DNA of 64,000 nucleotides from Pseudidiomarina terrestris (GTDB lineage Bacteria > Pseudomonadota > Gammaproteobacteria > Enterobacterales > Alteromonadaceae). Position numbers and translations under genes: made by a program. Below, piece by piece: positions 26,410 through 38,262 of this stretch (position 1 is the stretch's first letter; each line of letters begins with the position of its first letter). The notes beneath the pieces were generated by a model. It was not told the DNA's origin and did no database searches. It saw only the letters and a program-made list of their open reading frames with translations. The stretch spans positions 310,001 through 374,000 of the forward strand of contig NZ_JAGGJF010000003.1 of assembly GCF_030466405.1 (NCBI RefSeq). Reading direction: 5' to 3'.

Positions 26410-27108
26410 TTACCGCGTATCCTGCAGCGCAGCCTTGATGGCGGCCGCGGCATGGATCTCGGTGGTGTCGTAAAGTTTGATCAAGGTATCGTTTTGATTC
26501 AGCAGCAGACCGATTTCGGTACAGCCCAGAATCACTCCCTCGGCACCGCGTTCGGCCAGTTCTTCGCAGACGGCGAGAAAACGCTGTTTGGCGGCGACGT
26601 TAAACTTGCCCTGACAGAGTTCGTCAAAGATACACGCGTGAATAAACTGCCGTGCGGCGGAGGGGGGCGTCAACACAGTGATACCGTGCTGTTCCAGACG
26701 CTGCCGATAAAAGTCCTGCTCCATGGTAAAGCGCGTGCCTAACAGCCCGACTGTCCCATGATTGTTGCTTCGAATTGCCTCGGCCAGAGCGTCGATAATG
26801 TGCAAAAGTGGAACACCGATGCCTGCCTGAACTTCATCAGCTACTTTATGCATGGTATTGGTTGCGATCAGGACCATGTCAGCACCCGCGGCTTCCAGAG
26901 CTTGCGCCGCCTGGCGGAGAATAATGGCTGTTTGCGTCCAGTCCCCCGCCCGTTGCAGTGCTTCAATTTCGGCGAAATCGACGCTGAACAGCACGAGTTT
27001 AGCCGAGTGGTGGCCGCCACAGCTGTTGCGGGTGTATTGGTTAAGCAGACGGTAGTAGACCGCAGTCGACTCCCAGCTCATGCCTCCAATAACTCCGATT
27101 GTTTTCAT
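26410..27108 (-). CDS. Aspartate/glutamate racemase family protein (YgeA-like)
   Basis: 232 aa. It starts MKTIGVIGGMSWEST, typical of the family. The first catalytic position is T83 (ATNTMH) and the second C196 (ILGCTEIG). The pairing of Thr and Cys, not two Cys, matches E. coli YgeA, an L-Asp/L-Glu-acting racemase (recalled from the literature). It could supply D-amino acids or help their breakdown, which fits the DgcN-like gene at 59.3 kb. It lies 41 bp downstream of gorA on the same strand and may be co-transcribed. Confidence 0.88.
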   Translation of the reverse strand: MKTIGVIGGMSWESTAVYYRLLNQYTRNSCGGHHSAKLVLFSVDFAEIEALQRAGDWTQTAIILRQAAQALEAAGADMVLIATNTMHKVADEVQAGIGVPLLHIIDALAEAIRSNNHGTVGLLGTRFTMEQDFYRQRLEQHGITVLTPPSAARQFIHACIFDELCQGKFNVAAKQRFLAVCEELAERGAEGVILGCTEIGLLLNQNDTLIKLYDTTEIHAAAAIKAALQDTR

Positions 27109-27149
27109 CTGCGGCGCCCCTGAACTCGTTGCTTATTCTGGCTGTGTCA

Positions 27150-28505
27150 TTAACGCAGGGTAACAAATTCCTCTGCACTGGTTGGGTGTAAGGCCACGGT
27201 GGCATCGAAATCTGCCTTGGTTGCACCCATTTTCAGTGCCACGGCAAACCCCTGTAATATTTCGTCCATGCCCTCACCGATACCATGAATGCCGACCACC
27301 TTTTCTTCCTCACCGGTGCACACTAGCTTGAAGGTGCTCAGCGCCCGGTGTGGGGTCACGGCGTTATACATGGCGGCGAACTTGGAGCGATAGACCTTAA
27401 CGTTCCCTTCACCATATTTGGCTACGGCTTCGACTTCGGTCAGGCCCACGGTGCCGATCGGCGGGTGGCTGAACACAATTGTTGGGATCTGGGTGTAATC
27501 CATATGAGCATCGGCAAGCTCAGGGTTGAACAGACGCTCAGCAAGCAGACGCCCGGCTTTAATTGCTACCGGCGTAAGTTGTGCTTCACCGGTGATGTCG
27601 CCCACCGCATATATACCCTCAACATTGGTGTTCTGGTATTTGTCGGTGCGCACAAACCCGACCGGATCCACCTCAACACCTGCAGCCTCCAGATTAATCT
27701 TGTCAGTAGCTGGCTCACGGCCGATTGCCCAGACCAGACAATCCACATCTTCGATAACGTCACCGGACTCGGTATGGACGTTCAACAAACCCTTGTCGGT
27801 CTTGACCACTTTGGCTACGACAGTGTTGGTATGCAGGCTGGGGCCATCAAGCTCAAGACGTTCGAGCAAAGCCTCAGTAATATCTTCATCAAAATAACGC
27901 AACGGACGGTCGCGCCGGACCAACAGATGACTATCACTACCTAAAGCATGCAAAACACCAGCAATTTCTACGGCGATATAACCGGCACCGACTACCACAG
28001 CTTTATTCGGACGCTCTTCCAGGGCAAAGAAACCGTCGGAATCGATACCGTACTCGGCGCCTTCACAAGAGGGCACGATGGCCCGGCCGCCAACGGCAAT
28101 GGTGATGTGTTTAGCAGTGATCTGTTCGCCGTTCACTTCGACGGTATTTTTGTCAACGAAGCGCGCGAAGCCTTCGATGTATTCCACGCCGTTGCTCTCA
28201 AAACCGCGTTTGTAGCCACCATGGATGCGTTCAATGTAGGCTTCGCGGTTACGTACTAAGGTTTTCCAATCGAAGCCGTTTTGCTGAATATCGAAACCAT
28301 AGGCTTCGCTGTACTTCAGTGCTTCAGCAATATGGGCACCGTACCACATGACTTTTTTCGGCACGCAACCAACATTCACGCAGGTTCCACCAACGGCTTT
28401 CGCTTCGATAACGGCAGCCTTTGCACCGCGAATCGCTGCGCGGTTGGCTGAGGCAATACCACCACTTCCTGCGCCAATGGCTAGATAATCGTAATGTCGG
28501 GTCAT
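27150..28505 (-). CDS. gorA: Glutathione-disulfide reductase
   Basis: 451 aa, the usual length (E. coli 450). It reduces oxidised glutathione with NADPH in the cytosol. The FAD loop is [10 protein letters not shown] (11-20), the redox disulfide C42-VNVG-C47, the second nucleotide loop [16 protein letters not shown] (about 169-184) and the C-terminal catalytic His in [10 protein letters not shown]. It is followed by the racemase gene and divergent from the YgjP-type gene. Confidence 0.96.
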   Translation of the reverse strand: MTRHYDYLAIGAGSGGIASANRAAIRGAKAAVIEAKAVGGTCVNVGCVPKKVMWYGAHIAEALKYSEAYGFDIQQNGFDWKTLVRNREAYIERIHGGYKRGFESNGVEYIEGFARFVDKNTVEVNGEQITAKHITIAVGGRAIVPSCEGAEYGIDSDGFFALEERPNKAVVVGAGYIAVEIAGVLHALGSDSHLLVRRDRPLRYFDEDITEALLERLELDGPSLHTNTVVAKVVKTDKGLLNVHTESGDVIEDVDCLVWAIGREPATDKINLEAAGVEVDPVGFVRTDKYQNTNVEGIYAVGDITGEAQLTPVAIKAGRLLAERLFNPELADAHMDYTQIPTIVFSHPPIGTVGLTEVEAVAKYGEGNVKVYRSKFAAMYNAVTPHRALSTFKLVCTGEEEKVVGIHGIGEGMDEILQGFAVALKMGATKADFDATVALHPTSAEEFVTLR

Positions 28506-28604
28506 GCGTTGTGCTCCTGTTACGTGCTAATCTGTGATTCAATTGAAGGCGGTATGATCGCCCAAAAAGAACGAGTGTGCAACGCAAGCGGCAGTGAAAG
28601 CGAG

Positions 28605-29324
28605 ATGAAAAAAACGATGAGCTTAATCTATCCCATCCATCGCAGTAAGAATCGCCGCTCGGTCGCGATTAAAGTTCGCGATGGCCAGGTGCAGATCCAT
28701 GCGCCCTGGAGACTCTCAGCGGCTAAAATACAGCAGTTCGTCGCCAGTAAAGAAGATTGGATACAAAAGCACTTGCAGCGGCAACAACAACAGCTGGCGA
28801 ATTTGCAGCCGCGTCTCTGGCAAACGGGAGAACGACTGCGCTGGTTGGGCCGTCCGTTAGAGTTACAGATAGTGACAGCGACCCGCAAAAATTGCGACTG
28901 CGAAGAGAACGCGCTGATTGCGACCGTGACAGCTCGCTCCAATCCGGCCAAAGAGCCGAAAGGTATGATTCGTGCCTGGTACCAGCAGCAGGCTAAAGCC
29001 TGGTTGGATGACTTTTTCCGAGACTGGCCCGCTGACCATCCATTGCAGCCTAGCAGTTGGGAGGTGGGCAATTTCTCCAGCAAGTGGGGCCATTGCAGCC
29101 GGAAGGGGGAGTTGAAGTTTTCCTGGAAGTTATGGCTGGCGCCCGAGTGGGTCGTGCGCAACGTGGTGATTCATGAGCTTTGCCACCTGGCTGAATTTAA
29201 CCACAGTAAAAGTTTCTGGACGCTGGTGGCAAGGTATTCAGACGACTATGAAGCTGCTGAGCAGTGGCTTCGTCAACACGGCATGACCGTGTTGAACGAA
29301 GCTTATCTTGATTACCCCGACTAA
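28605..29324 (+). CDS. YgjP/DUF45-type zinc metalloprotease-like protein
   Basis: 239 aa from the ATG at 28605. The N-terminal part has RSKNRRSVAIKVRDGQVQI; the metal motif is HELCHLAEFNHSKSFW (about 192-207), HExxH plus a third His, preceded by SSKWGHCSRKGELKFSW, the DUF45 signature. E. coli YgjP is reported as a UTP pyrophosphatase; whether this protein is a protease or a hydrolase is open. It converges with the S9 peptidase gene, overlapping by four bases across the two stop codons. Confidence 0.88.
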   Translation: MKKTMSLIYPIHRSKNRRSVAIKVRDGQVQIHAPWRLSAAKIQQFVASKEDWIQKHLQRQQQQLANLQPRLWQTGERLRWLGRPLELQIVTATRKNCDCEENALIATVTARSNPAKEPKGMIRAWYQQQAKAWLDDFFRDWPADHPLQPSSWEVGNFSSKWGHCSRKGELKFSWKLWLAPEWVVRNVVIHELCHLAEFNHSKSFWTLVARYSDDYEAAEQWLRQHGMTVLNEAYLDYPD

Positions 29325-31624
29325 CGGGCACCTGCAGGTAGGTGCTCACGCAGGAAATCGGTCATCATGGTACGCAGGTGCAACGTAGTTCCTTCCCCTT
29401 CACGAATGCCGTGGGTACGGTTCGGATAGGCAAAAAACTCGAACTGTTTACCATGCTTGATCAGTTCATTTACTAACCGTTCTGATCCCTGAAAATGGAC
29501 ATTGTCGTCGCCGGTGCCGTGCACCAGCAACAAGTCGCCCTGCAGGTTGTCCGCATGGGTGATGGCTGAAGTTTCACGGTAGCGTTCAGCGGCTTCAGGT
29601 AACAGTCCTGAATAGCGCTCCTGATAGATGGTGTCGTACAACGTCAAGTCAGGTACTGGTGCCAGTGCTATGCCAACATCGTAGGCGTCCGGGTAGCGGA
29701 ACAAGGCGTTCAGCGTTTGCGACCCGCCACCACTGTGACCCCAGATGCCGACCCGTTCTTCATCAATAAATGACCAGCGGTCCAGCATGGCCTGGAGGGC
29801 ATCGTGTTGATCGCGCACAGTCACTACCCCAAGGTTTTTATAAATGGAACGACGCCAGTCGAACCCGCGCGGCGACTTGGTACCACGGTTATCGATGGAA
29901 GCAACGATATACCCCTGTTGAGTTAAATAGGTGTGCCACAAAAAGCGCTCACCGCCCCAACTGTTGCTGACGGTTTGTCCCCAGGGTTCGCCGTACACAT
30001 AGAACAGAATCGGGTAGTTTTTGTTCGGATCAAAATTAACCGGCTTCATAATAAAACCGTCAAGCTGCAGCCCATCCTGAGCGCGAACCTGGAAAAACTC
30101 AAAGCTACCACGGGCCAGCTCGTTCAACGCCGACTGCGCTTCGCCGTTGTCTTTGATCAAGCGGATACGCTGGTGCTGGGGCAGACTGATCATATCGACT
30201 TGTGGCATCTGAGTGACACTCGAATAAGTGTGTACTGCATAGTCAGCATTAGCGGAAAGCTGGTAGCTGTGAGTGCCGGCCTGGGCAGGCGTAAGACGCT
30301 CCAGTTTGCTGCTGCCATCGAGCGCGGCACGGAACAGATAGCGCTCCAGAGGCGTCTCGGGTGAAGCAATAAAGTAGACCCAGCCCTGCTGTTCATTGAT
30401 CTGCAGCACTTCGACAACATCCCAGTTGCCGCGGGTGATTGCCGTCAGGCGACCGGTATCCCGATCCACCCGGTAAATGTGGCGATAGCCACTGCGTTCG
30501 CTCAACCAGGTAAAGCTGTCGCCACCATCAAGGAACATAACGTCATCAACGTACTCAGCCCAGCTGTCGGTGGTTTCACGGACCACTTCGGTGACGGCCC
30601 CAGAATCGGCATCGGCTAAAAACGCGCGATTGACCGCCTGCGAGCGGGTCAGTTGCTGGATAAATAATTGCTCAGAGTTACCTGCCCATTGCATGCGTAC
30701 CAGATAATGCTGACGCGGGTCACCCGGCACCTTCATCCAGGTGGTTTCGCCGGTATCAGCTGACATAACGCCGATCCGCATGGACGCATTGATTTCACCG
30801 ACTTTCGGGTAAGGGAAGGTCTTTAACGTCGGATAAAGCTCGTCGGTGTTGTTGATCATGGTGAACACTGGGGTACCTGAGGTATCCAATTGCCAATAGG
30901 CGATCTCTTTACCGTCCGGGCTCCAGCGGAAGCCATCCCGTAAGAAAAACTCTTCTTCGTTGACCCAGTCAAAGGTGCCGTTAACAATAGTGTCACTGCC
31001 ATCGTGGGTCAGTTGGGTAATGCGGCCATCACGCAGACGTTCAACGTAGATATTATTCTGCATTACGTAGGCGACACGTTCTGCTGCGGGATCGAACTTA
31101 GCGAACTGCAAGGTGGACGCATCAGCAAAGGTACCGAGCTGAGTCAGCGAGCGCGCTTGCAGATCGAAAACCCAGTAATCGCCCAGCGTGTGGGTCCGCC
31201 ATGAACGCTTGGTATTAGTGAAGATCAACAGCTTGTCGCCGGCATTCGACCAATGGTAATCGGCCACATGCAAGGGAGTATCCATGCCGGTTGGCGTTAG
31301 CTCAGTGGCGCTGATTAAAACAGTGCGCTCTTGTGTACCCGGATGGTAACGGACTAACTCACGACCTTCGCCTTCGGCGCTGTTTTCCAGTGTGGTATAA
31401 CCGCTGCCATCGGCAAGCCAGCGCGTAGGAGGCACGCCACGCGCCTGATAGGTGTCAGTGTTGTAGAGTGCCTCGAGGCTTAAGCGTTCGCCATCGACCG
31501 CGGTCTGCTGTGTCACTGCTGGCGCTTCGCCCGGCAAACTGCTGCAAGCAGACAGGCCGGTAACAAGTATGGCTGCGGCCATTCCATGACGCATCTTGCG
31601 TGACCACATGTAAGCTAAATTCAT
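29321..31624 (-). CDS. S9-family prolyl dipeptidyl-peptidase (DPP IV-like) lipoprotein
   Basis: 767 aa. The leader has a lipobox LSAC with the lipid on C27; GGGAA lies eight bases before the ATG. An eight-bladed beta-propeller (about 55-490) includes the double-Glu element WVNEEEFF typical of DPP IV, which binds the substrate N-terminus. The alpha/beta hydrolase end has GIWGHSGGGSQ (serine), HGTGDDNVHF (Asp) and NRTHGI (His). It would cut Xaa-Pro dipeptides in the periplasm, together with the S46 enzyme. Confidence 0.94.
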   Translation of the reverse strand: MNLAYMWSRKMRHGMAAAILVTGLSACSSLPGEAPAVTQQTAVDGERLSLEALYNTDTYQARGVPPTRWLADGSGYTTLENSAEGEGRELVRYHPGTQERTVLISATELTPTGMDTPLHVADYHWSNAGDKLLIFTNTKRSWRTHTLGDYWVFDLQARSLTQLGTFADASTLQFAKFDPAAERVAYVMQNNIYVERLRDGRITQLTHDGSDTIVNGTFDWVNEEEFFLRDGFRWSPDGKEIAYWQLDTSGTPVFTMINNTDELYPTLKTFPYPKVGEINASMRIGVMSADTGETTWMKVPGDPRQHYLVRMQWAGNSEQLFIQQLTRSQAVNRAFLADADSGAVTEVVRETTDSWAEYVDDVMFLDGGDSFTWLSERSGYRHIYRVDRDTGRLTAITRGNWDVVEVLQINEQQGWVYFIASPETPLERYLFRAALDGSSKLERLTPAQAGTHSYQLSANADYAVHTYSSVTQMPQVDMISLPQHQRIRLIKDNGEAQSALNELARGSFEFFQVRAQDGLQLDGFIMKPVNFDPNKNYPILFYVYGEPWGQTVSNSWGGERFLWHTYLTQQGYIVASIDNRGTKSPRGFDWRRSIYKNLGVVTVRDQHDALQAMLDRWSFIDEERVGIWGHSGGGSQTLNALFRYPDAYDVGIALAPVPDLTLYDTIYQERYSGLLPEAAERYRETSAITHADNLQGDLLLVHGTGDDNVHFQGSERLVNELIKHGKQFEFFAYPNRTHGIREGEGTTLHLRTMMTDFLREHLPAGAR

Positions 31625-31728
31625 GATGATTTCCCATTGTTATTTAAACTGCGACCTTGAAAAACTACGCTTTGGCCTAAGATCTACATTAAAGTAGTTA
31701 CACAGCGCATTATTCAAGAGGAAGCCGA

Positions 31729-33795
31729 ATGAGTCAAAACCCTTTATTGAGCGAGTATCGACTACCGCCGTTTGAAGAGATCAAACCCGAGCACATTGTA
31801 CCTGCAATCGAAGCGCGCATTGCTGCGTGTAAAGCGACCATCGAAAAGGTTCTCGAGCAAAAGGATTTCAGCTGGAAAGGCTTGGTAGCGCCTTTAGAAG
31901 ATCAAGACGATCTATTGGAGCGCAGTTGGTCTCCGGTGGCGCATCTTAATGCCGTGGTGAGTTCTGTTGAGCTCCGTGAAGCGCACGATACGTGCCTGCC
32001 TATGCTCAGCGACTACGGCACCTTTGTCGGACAGCATCAGGGTTTGTTTAAAGCTTTTCAGGCGCTCAAAGCAAGTGACGACTACGCGACCTTGTCGGAA
32101 GCTCAGCGCAAAGTGATTGACGATACCCTGCGCGATTTTGAACTGTCCGGTATTGCTCTGCCAGAGGACAAAAAAAAGCGCTATGCAGAAATCCAGACGC
32201 GCTTATCGGACCTTGCCTCCACGTTCAGTAACCACTTACTCGATGCCACCGATGGTTGGCACTATCTGGTGACCGATGAGCAACGTTTGAGCGGTTTACC
32301 CGAAAGTGCCGTCGACGCGGCCGCGAGTGCCGCTGCGGAAAATGACCAGCAAGGCTGGCGTTTTACACTGGCCATGCCCAGCTACCTGCCGGTGATGATG
32401 TACGCCGATGATGCAGAATTACGCAAAGTCATGTACCAGGCGTTTACTACGCGTGCGTCCGATCAGGGCCCGCAAGCAGGGGAGTTTGATAATACAGCTG
32501 TTATGGCTGAAACACTGGCGCTGCGACACGAACTCGCGCAACTGTTAGGTTTCCGCGACTATGCTGAACTCAGCCTGGCGACCAAGATGGCGGAATCGGC
32601 CGACCAGGTAGAGCAATTTCTCATGGATCTGGCCGAGCGGTCTTTGCCGCAGGCTCACGCAGATTATCAGGAAGTTCTCGACTTTGCGCAGAGTGACTAT
32701 GGCATCAACCAGCTGGAAGCCTGGGATGTGGCCTACTTCAGTGAGAAGCTCAAGCAGCAGAAGTATGCAATCTCGGACGAAGAGTTGCGTCCCTACTTTC
32801 CCGAAGAGCAAGTATTAAAAGGCTTGTTCACTGTGGTCGAGCGTTTGTTTGGAATTAACGTTGAGGAGCAGACGCCACCGTCGCGTTATCACGATAACCT
32901 GCGTTATTTTGTCATTGGCGACAGCAAGGGCGAGCTCCGCGGTAGCTTTTATCTTGATCTCTATGCCCGCAATGGTAAACGTGGTGGCGCCTGGATGGCT
33001 GAATGTGCGGTGCGTCGTGTCGACAGTGCCAACAAACTGCAATTTCCGATTGCTTACCTGACCTGTAACTTCAATAAACCTGTAGGTGACAAGCCAGCGC
33101 TGTTCACCCACGATGAAGTATTGACCCTGTTCCATGAGTTTGGTCACGGCCTGCACCACATGCTCACCAAAGTTGATGTTGCAGGAGTATCGGGCATCAA
33201 CGGGGTAGCCTGGGATGCGGTCGAGTTGCCGTCACAGTTTTTGGAAAACTGGTGCTGGGAACCGGAAGCTCTGGCTGTGATATCAGGCCATTACGAAACC
33301 GGTGACCCGTTACCTGAAGATCTGCTTAATAAGATGCTCGCAGCACGCAATTTCCAGTCGGCGATGCAAATGGTTCGTCAGTTGGAGTTTAGCCTGTTTG
33401 ATCTGCGCATCCACCGCGATTACGATCCCGCGCAAGGTGATCAGATACAAGCGGTGCTGGACACCGTGCGCGATCAGGTCGCAGTAAGGAAACCACCGGC
33501 ATACAATCGTTTTCAACATGGTTTTGGCCATATTTTTGCCGGCGGCTATGCCGCGGGATATTACAGTTACAAGTGGGCTGAAGTGCTGTCGGCAGATGCT
33601 TTTAGTCGTTTTGAAGAGGAAGGTATTTTTAATTACGACGTCGGCAGGGATTTCCTGGAGGCGATTCTGGAGCGCGGTGGTTCGCGTGAGGCAATGCAGC
33701 TGTTTAAAGAGTTTCGCGGTCGCGAGCCGCAAGTTGAAGCCTTATTGAGTCATTCAGGGATCACGTCCCTGGAACATGCTGGTACTCCCCTTTAA
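31729..33795 (+). CDS. prlC: Oligopeptidase A (M3 zinc peptidase)
   Basis: 688 aa, like E. coli OpdA/PrlC (680). It cleaves small peptides, including signal-peptide fragments, in the cytosol. The zinc motif is LFHEFGHGLHH (about 466-476), with the third ligand Glu about 25 residues on (WDAVELPSQFLENW). It has the C-terminal block RFQHGFGHIFAGGYAAGYYSYKWAE. Its last four bases overlap the DUF2970 gene on the other strand. A perfect 9-bp inverted repeat encloses the stop codon. In E. coli prlC neighbours rlmJ (yhiR), which in this window is 7.4 kb away. Confidence 0.95.
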   Translation: MSQNPLLSEYRLPPFEEIKPEHIVPAIEARIAACKATIEKVLEQKDFSWKGLVAPLEDQDDLLERSWSPVAHLNAVVSSVELREAHDTCLPMLSDYGTFVGQHQGLFKAFQALKASDDYATLSEAQRKVIDDTLRDFELSGIALPEDKKKRYAEIQTRLSDLASTFSNHLLDATDGWHYLVTDEQRLSGLPESAVDAAASAAAENDQQGWRFTLAMPSYLPVMMYADDAELRKVMYQAFTTRASDQGPQAGEFDNTAVMAETLALRHELAQLLGFRDYAELSLATKMAESADQVEQFLMDLAERSLPQAHADYQEVLDFAQSDYGINQLEAWDVAYFSEKLKQQKYAISDEELRPYFPEEQVLKGLFTVVERLFGINVEEQTPPSRYHDNLRYFVIGDSKGELRGSFYLDLYARNGKRGGAWMAECAVRRVDSANKLQFPIAYLTCNFNKPVGDKPALFTHDEVLTLFHEFGHGLHHMLTKVDVAGVSGINGVAWDAVELPSQFLENWCWEPEALAVISGHYETGDPLPEDLLNKMLAARNFQSAMQMVRQLEFSLFDLRIHRDYDPAQGDQIQAVLDTVRDQVAVRKPPAYNRFQHGFGHIFAGGYAAGYYSYKWAEVLSADAFSRFEEEGIFNYDVGRDFLEAILERGGSREAMQLFKEFRGREPQVEALLSHSGITSLEHAGTPL

Positions 33796-33804
33796 GGGAG
33801 TACC
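33781..33804 (+). repeat. Inverted repeat enclosing the prlC stop codon
   Basis: GGTACTCCC (33781-33789) pairs perfectly with GGGAGTACC (33796-33804) across the loop CTTTAA, which holds the stop TAA. It also covers the stop of the convergent gene. No T run follows on either strand. Confidence 0.6.
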
Positions 33805-33995
33805 CAGTTGACGATTAGCAATAAGGTCACCACGAATAGCACAATAAAGAACACGCCAATGCCGATAAAGAGGCCGGGATGCCCCTTGCTGAAGTCGCGT
33901 TGGCGGTTTTCTTCGCTTTGCACACCAAAAAGCGCCGCGAGAACGCTGAACACCACTGTGAACACGCTCGGTTTGGAGTCTTTCATCTTCGGCAT
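33792..33995 (-). CDS. DUF2970-type small membrane protein
   Basis: 67 aa with one C-terminal transmembrane helix (about 44-66, IGIGVFFIVLFVVTLLLIV). The N-terminal part, SVFTVVFSVLAALFGVQSEENRQRD, broken here as SVLAALFGVQSEENRQRDF, is the conserved DUF2970 block. The function is not known. The gene starts 2 bp after the next minus-strand ORF ends, so both are likely one transcript, and it overlaps the prlC stop. Confidence 0.8.
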   Translation of the reverse strand: MPKMKDSKPSVFTVVFSVLAALFGVQSEENRQRDFSKGHPGLFIGIGVFFIVLFVVTLLLIVNWVLP

Positions 33996-33997
33996 GG

Positions 33998-34342
33998 TTA
34001 GCTCAGGCTTACTTTCTTATTACTGCTGTAGTCGCTTTGGTCTTGCCTGGAGTCACTGAAAAGAAGTTCGAAGAGATCGAGAAAGTGGAACTGAGTAGAG
34101 CGGCTGTGGCCAGAAAACCATGAGCTCCAGGATAATTCATTTTGCATGATGCGGTTGGCGCACTGCTGCATAACTTCAGGTTGTTCTGAATTCTGTAACA
34201 ATTTCTGACAGTCTTTCTCGGATGCAGTTAACGCCGACTGACCCACATCAGTAAAGAGTACGGCACCCAGCATCAGGCTAGCGACAACAAAGCCACTGGC
34301 AACCCGTTTACGCTGGCGCTGTAATTGCAGACGTAACTGCAT
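33998..34342 (-). CDS. Small protein with N-terminal membrane anchor, family unknown
   Basis: 114 aa. A basic start (MQLRLQLQRQRKRV) leads to a hydrophobic segment (about 14-33, ASGFVVASLMLGAVLF), either an anchor or an uncleaved signal. The remaining part has two Cys (CQKLL, QQCANRIM), which could form a disulfide, and a polar tail ending NKKVSLS. I recognise no family. It is the first gene of a likely two-gene unit with the DUF2970 gene, divergent from rpe. Confidence 0.6.
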   Translation of the reverse strand: MQLRLQLQRQRKRVASGFVVASLMLGAVLFTDVGQSALTASEKDCQKLLQNSEQPEVMQQCANRIMQNELSWSSWFSGHSRSTQFHFLDLFELLFSDSRQDQSDYSSNKKVSLS

Positions 34343-34445
34343 TTGGAAACTCCTGACTTGCGGACGTCGTCGTTGTTTGCATGAATATCGTACAATCTAC
34401 CAGCTTTAAGCCTGCCTTGCCAAGCGATTTGGCTCATTTTTTTAA

Positions 34446-34474
34446 CTGGCAAGCGCGGGTCTCTCTGGTACACT
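34446..34474 (+). promoter_or_regulatory. Possible promoter of rpe-trpS-pabA
   Basis: An extended -10, TGGTACACT (box 34469-34474), has a weak -35 (CTGGCA, 34446-34451) at a 17-bp spacing. It lies 54 bp before the rpe ATG. Confidence 0.4.
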
Positions 34475-34527
34475 AGTGCACTTTCTAAGCATGCATACAC
34501 GCAACTTTAAAGCTAACGGGAATCAGC

Positions 34528-35202
34528 ATGACAGACTTTCTTATTGCCCCATCAATCTTATCGGCTAATTTTGCCCGGCTGGGCGATGAAGTGGACGCAG
34601 TTTTGAAGGCTGGCGCAGATGTCGTTCACTTTGATGTGATGGATAATCATTTTGTGCCGAATCTGACCATTGGTCCTATGGTTTGTAAGGCTTTGCGTGA
34701 GCATGGCGTCACTGCGCCAATCGACGTGCATCTGATGGTGCAGCCGGTTGAACGTATGATTGACGAGTTCGCTGCCGCCGGCGCTTCAATTATTAGCTTT
34801 CATCCCGAGGCCGCAACCCATGTCGACCGCTGCCTGCAACAGATTCGTGACCATGGCTGCCAGGCGGGGTTGGTATTTAACCCGGCGACGCCATTACATT
34901 ATCTCGACTATGTCATGGACAAGGTTGACGTGATTTTGTTGATGTCGGTGAACCCCGGCTTCGGTGGCCAGAAGTTTATCCCGGCAACCCTGGATAAGCT
35001 GCGCGAAGCACGGCAACGCATCGATGCCAGTGGCATGCCGATCCGCCTGGAAATCGACGGTGGCGTGAAAACAGAGAATATCGCAGAGATCGCGGCTGCG
35101 GGCGCCGATATGTTCGTCGCCGGATCTGCGATTTTTAATCAGCCAGATTACGCGCAAGTGATCAGTGCGATGCGGGCCGAGCTCGCAACAGTCGCAAAGT
35201 AG
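34528..35202 (+). CDS. rpe: Ribulose-phosphate 3-epimerase
   Basis: 224 aa, same length as E. coli Rpe (225). It interconverts ribulose-5-phosphate and xylulose-5-phosphate. It begins [17 protein letters not shown], with the metal-binding [12 protein letters not shown] (about 34-45), DVHLMV (about 67-72), [12 protein letters not shown] (about 140-151) and the Asp of LEIDGGV. The gene runs into trpS with a 40-bp gap. In E. coli gph lies between rpe and trpS; it is absent here. Confidence 0.96.
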   Translation: MTDFLIAPSILSANFARLGDEVDAVLKAGADVVHFDVMDNHFVPNLTIGPMVCKALREHGVTAPIDVHLMVQPVERMIDEFAAAGASIISFHPEAATHVDRCLQQIRDHGCQAGLVFNPATPLHYLDYVMDKVDVILLMSVNPGFGGQKFIPATLDKLREARQRIDASGMPIRLEIDGGVKTENIAEIAAAGADMFVAGSAIFNQPDYAQVISAMRAELATVAK

Positions 35203-35242
35203 TCACGGGTTCAGTATTGCAAGGAAGGTAACGGACGTATTT

Positions 35243-36247
35243 ATGAGCAAACCTATTGTATTAAGTGGCTGTCAGCCATCAGGACAACTTTCGATTGGTA
35301 ACTACATTGGCGCGTTGCGGCAGTGGGTGAAAATGCAGGCGACCCACGACTGCCGGTTTATGCTGGTTGACTTGCACGCCATAACGGTGCGACAAGAGCC
35401 GCAAGAGCTGCGCGAGGCGACCCTGGATGGCCTGGCGTTGTACATGGCCTGTGGTCTTGACCCTGAGCAGAGCACGATTTTCGTGCAGTCTCACGTCCCG
35501 CAGCATGCCCAGCTGGCCTGGATTCTGAATTGCTACACGCAAATGGGCGAGCTGAATCGCATGACCCAGTTCAAGGATAAATCCGACCGTCACGCGCACA
35601 ATATTAATGCCGGTTTGTTTACCTATCCGGCGTTGATGGCCGCTGATATTTTACTGTATCAGGCCAACGAAGTACCGGTAGGGAACGACCAGAAGCAGCA
35701 CCTGGAACTGGCGCGCGATGTTGCGACCCGTTTCAACAACATCTATGGCGATGTCTTTACCATTCCGGATCCTTTTATTCCGGAAGTCGGCGCGCGGGTC
35801 ATGAGCCTGCAAGACCCGACCAAAAAAATGTCAAAGTCAGATGATAATCCGAATAATTTCATCGGTTTGCTGGAAGAGCCCAAGAAAATTAGTAAGAAAC
35901 TGAAACGCGCGGTCACTGATTCTGACGAACAAGCGCGCATTTTCTTTGACCCGGAAGAGAAACCTGGCGTCTCCAATTTACTTTCTATTTTGTCAGCAGC
36001 AACGGGACGCACCATTGCTGAGCTGGTTCCCGACTACGAAGGTAAAATGTACGGTCATCTGAAAACCGATACTGCGGACGCTGTGGTGGCAATGCTTGAG
36101 CCTATTCAACAGCGCTATCATGAGTACCGTACAGATATGGACTTCCTGAATCAGGTCATGGCGAAAGGTGCTGACAAAGCAAGCAGCTACGCTGACGAGA
36201 CCTTGCGTAAGGTTTATGATGTTATCGGTTTTGTGCCCCGTCCTTGA
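35243..36247 (+). CDS. trpS: Tryptophan--tRNA ligase
   Basis: 334 aa from the ATG at 35243, matching E. coli TrpS. Class I motifs: the HIGH-like SIGNYIG (about 17-23) and KMSKSDDN (about 195-202). It charges tRNA-Trp. An earlier in-frame start inside rpe would add 26 residues that do not resemble the family. No Trp-codon-rich leader is seen upstream. It precedes pabA by 19 bp. Confidence 0.96.
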   Translation: MSKPIVLSGCQPSGQLSIGNYIGALRQWVKMQATHDCRFMLVDLHAITVRQEPQELREATLDGLALYMACGLDPEQSTIFVQSHVPQHAQLAWILNCYTQMGELNRMTQFKDKSDRHAHNINAGLFTYPALMAADILLYQANEVPVGNDQKQHLELARDVATRFNNIYGDVFTIPDPFIPEVGARVMSLQDPTKKMSKSDDNPNNFIGLLEEPKKISKKLKRAVTDSDEQARIFFDPEEKPGVSNLLSILSAATGRTIAELVPDYEGKMYGHLKTDTADAVVAMLEPIQQRYHEYRTDMDFLNQVMAKGADKASSYADETLRKVYDVIGFVPRP

Positions 36248-36266
36248 GGGCTAAGAGCGACGTACC

Positions 36267-36860
36267 ATGCTGTTGATGATCGACAATTATGATTCGTTCA
36301 CCCACAACGTGGTGCGTTACTTTCGCGAACTCGGCGCTGAAGTCAAGGTTGTGCGCAATGATGCCATCACCTTGGCCGACATCGCTGCACTGCCTGTCAC
36401 TGGCATCGTACTCTCTCCCGGGCCTTGCACGCCCAACGAAGCGGGTGTCTGCCTGCAGGTTATCGAGCAACTGGCAGGTAAAGTGCCCATTCTCGGCGTC
36501 TGCCTTGGTCATCAGGCCATCGGTCAGGTCTTTGGGGGCCAGGTCGTAAGAGCCGCGCAGGTGATGCATGGCAAAACCTCACAGCTTGAGCATGGTGGCG
36601 AAGGGCTGATGAAAGGGCTACCCGCGACCTTTAGAGTGGCTCGTTATCACTCACTGCTACTGGCCCCAGAAACGATACCTGACTGTCTTGTAATTGACGC
36701 CTGGACCACCGGAGCGGCAGGCGAGCGCGAAATCATGGCGCTACATCATCGACAATTGCCAGTTTGGGGGGTGCAATACCATCCGGAAGCAGTCGAAACT
36801 GAATACGGACATGCGGTATTACAGAATTTCCTTGATGCCTGCGCATCTTTTCGGCGTTAA
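36267..36860 (+). CDS. pabA: Aminodeoxychorismate/anthranilate synthase glutamine amidotransferase subunit
   Basis: 197 aa, class I amidotransferase. It starts MLLMIDNYDSFTHNVVRYF and carries the nucleophile in GVCLGHQAIGQVFGG (Cys about 79) and the His/Glu pair in QYHPEAVETEYG (about 168-179). It would supply ammonia for p-aminobenzoate (folate) and perhaps tryptophan synthesis. PabA rather than TrpG is preferred because argD follows, as in E. coli. Confidence 0.92.
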   Translation: MLLMIDNYDSFTHNVVRYFRELGAEVKVVRNDAITLADIAALPVTGIVLSPGPCTPNEAGVCLQVIEQLAGKVPILGVCLGHQAIGQVFGGQVVRAAQVMHGKTSQLEHGGEGLMKGLPATFRVARYHSLLLAPETIPDCLVIDAWTTGAAGEREIMALHHRQLPVWGVQYHPEAVETEYGHAVLQNFLDACASFRR

Positions 36861-36930
36861 CTATTCAGCATAAACCACTCCAGTCCGAATACTTATGCAA
36901 GCTTCCCGCACGCTTAACCTGATTCGCTGA

Positions 36931-38247
<1,317 letters not shown>

Positions 38248-38262
38248 GACGGCGGAGCCTTT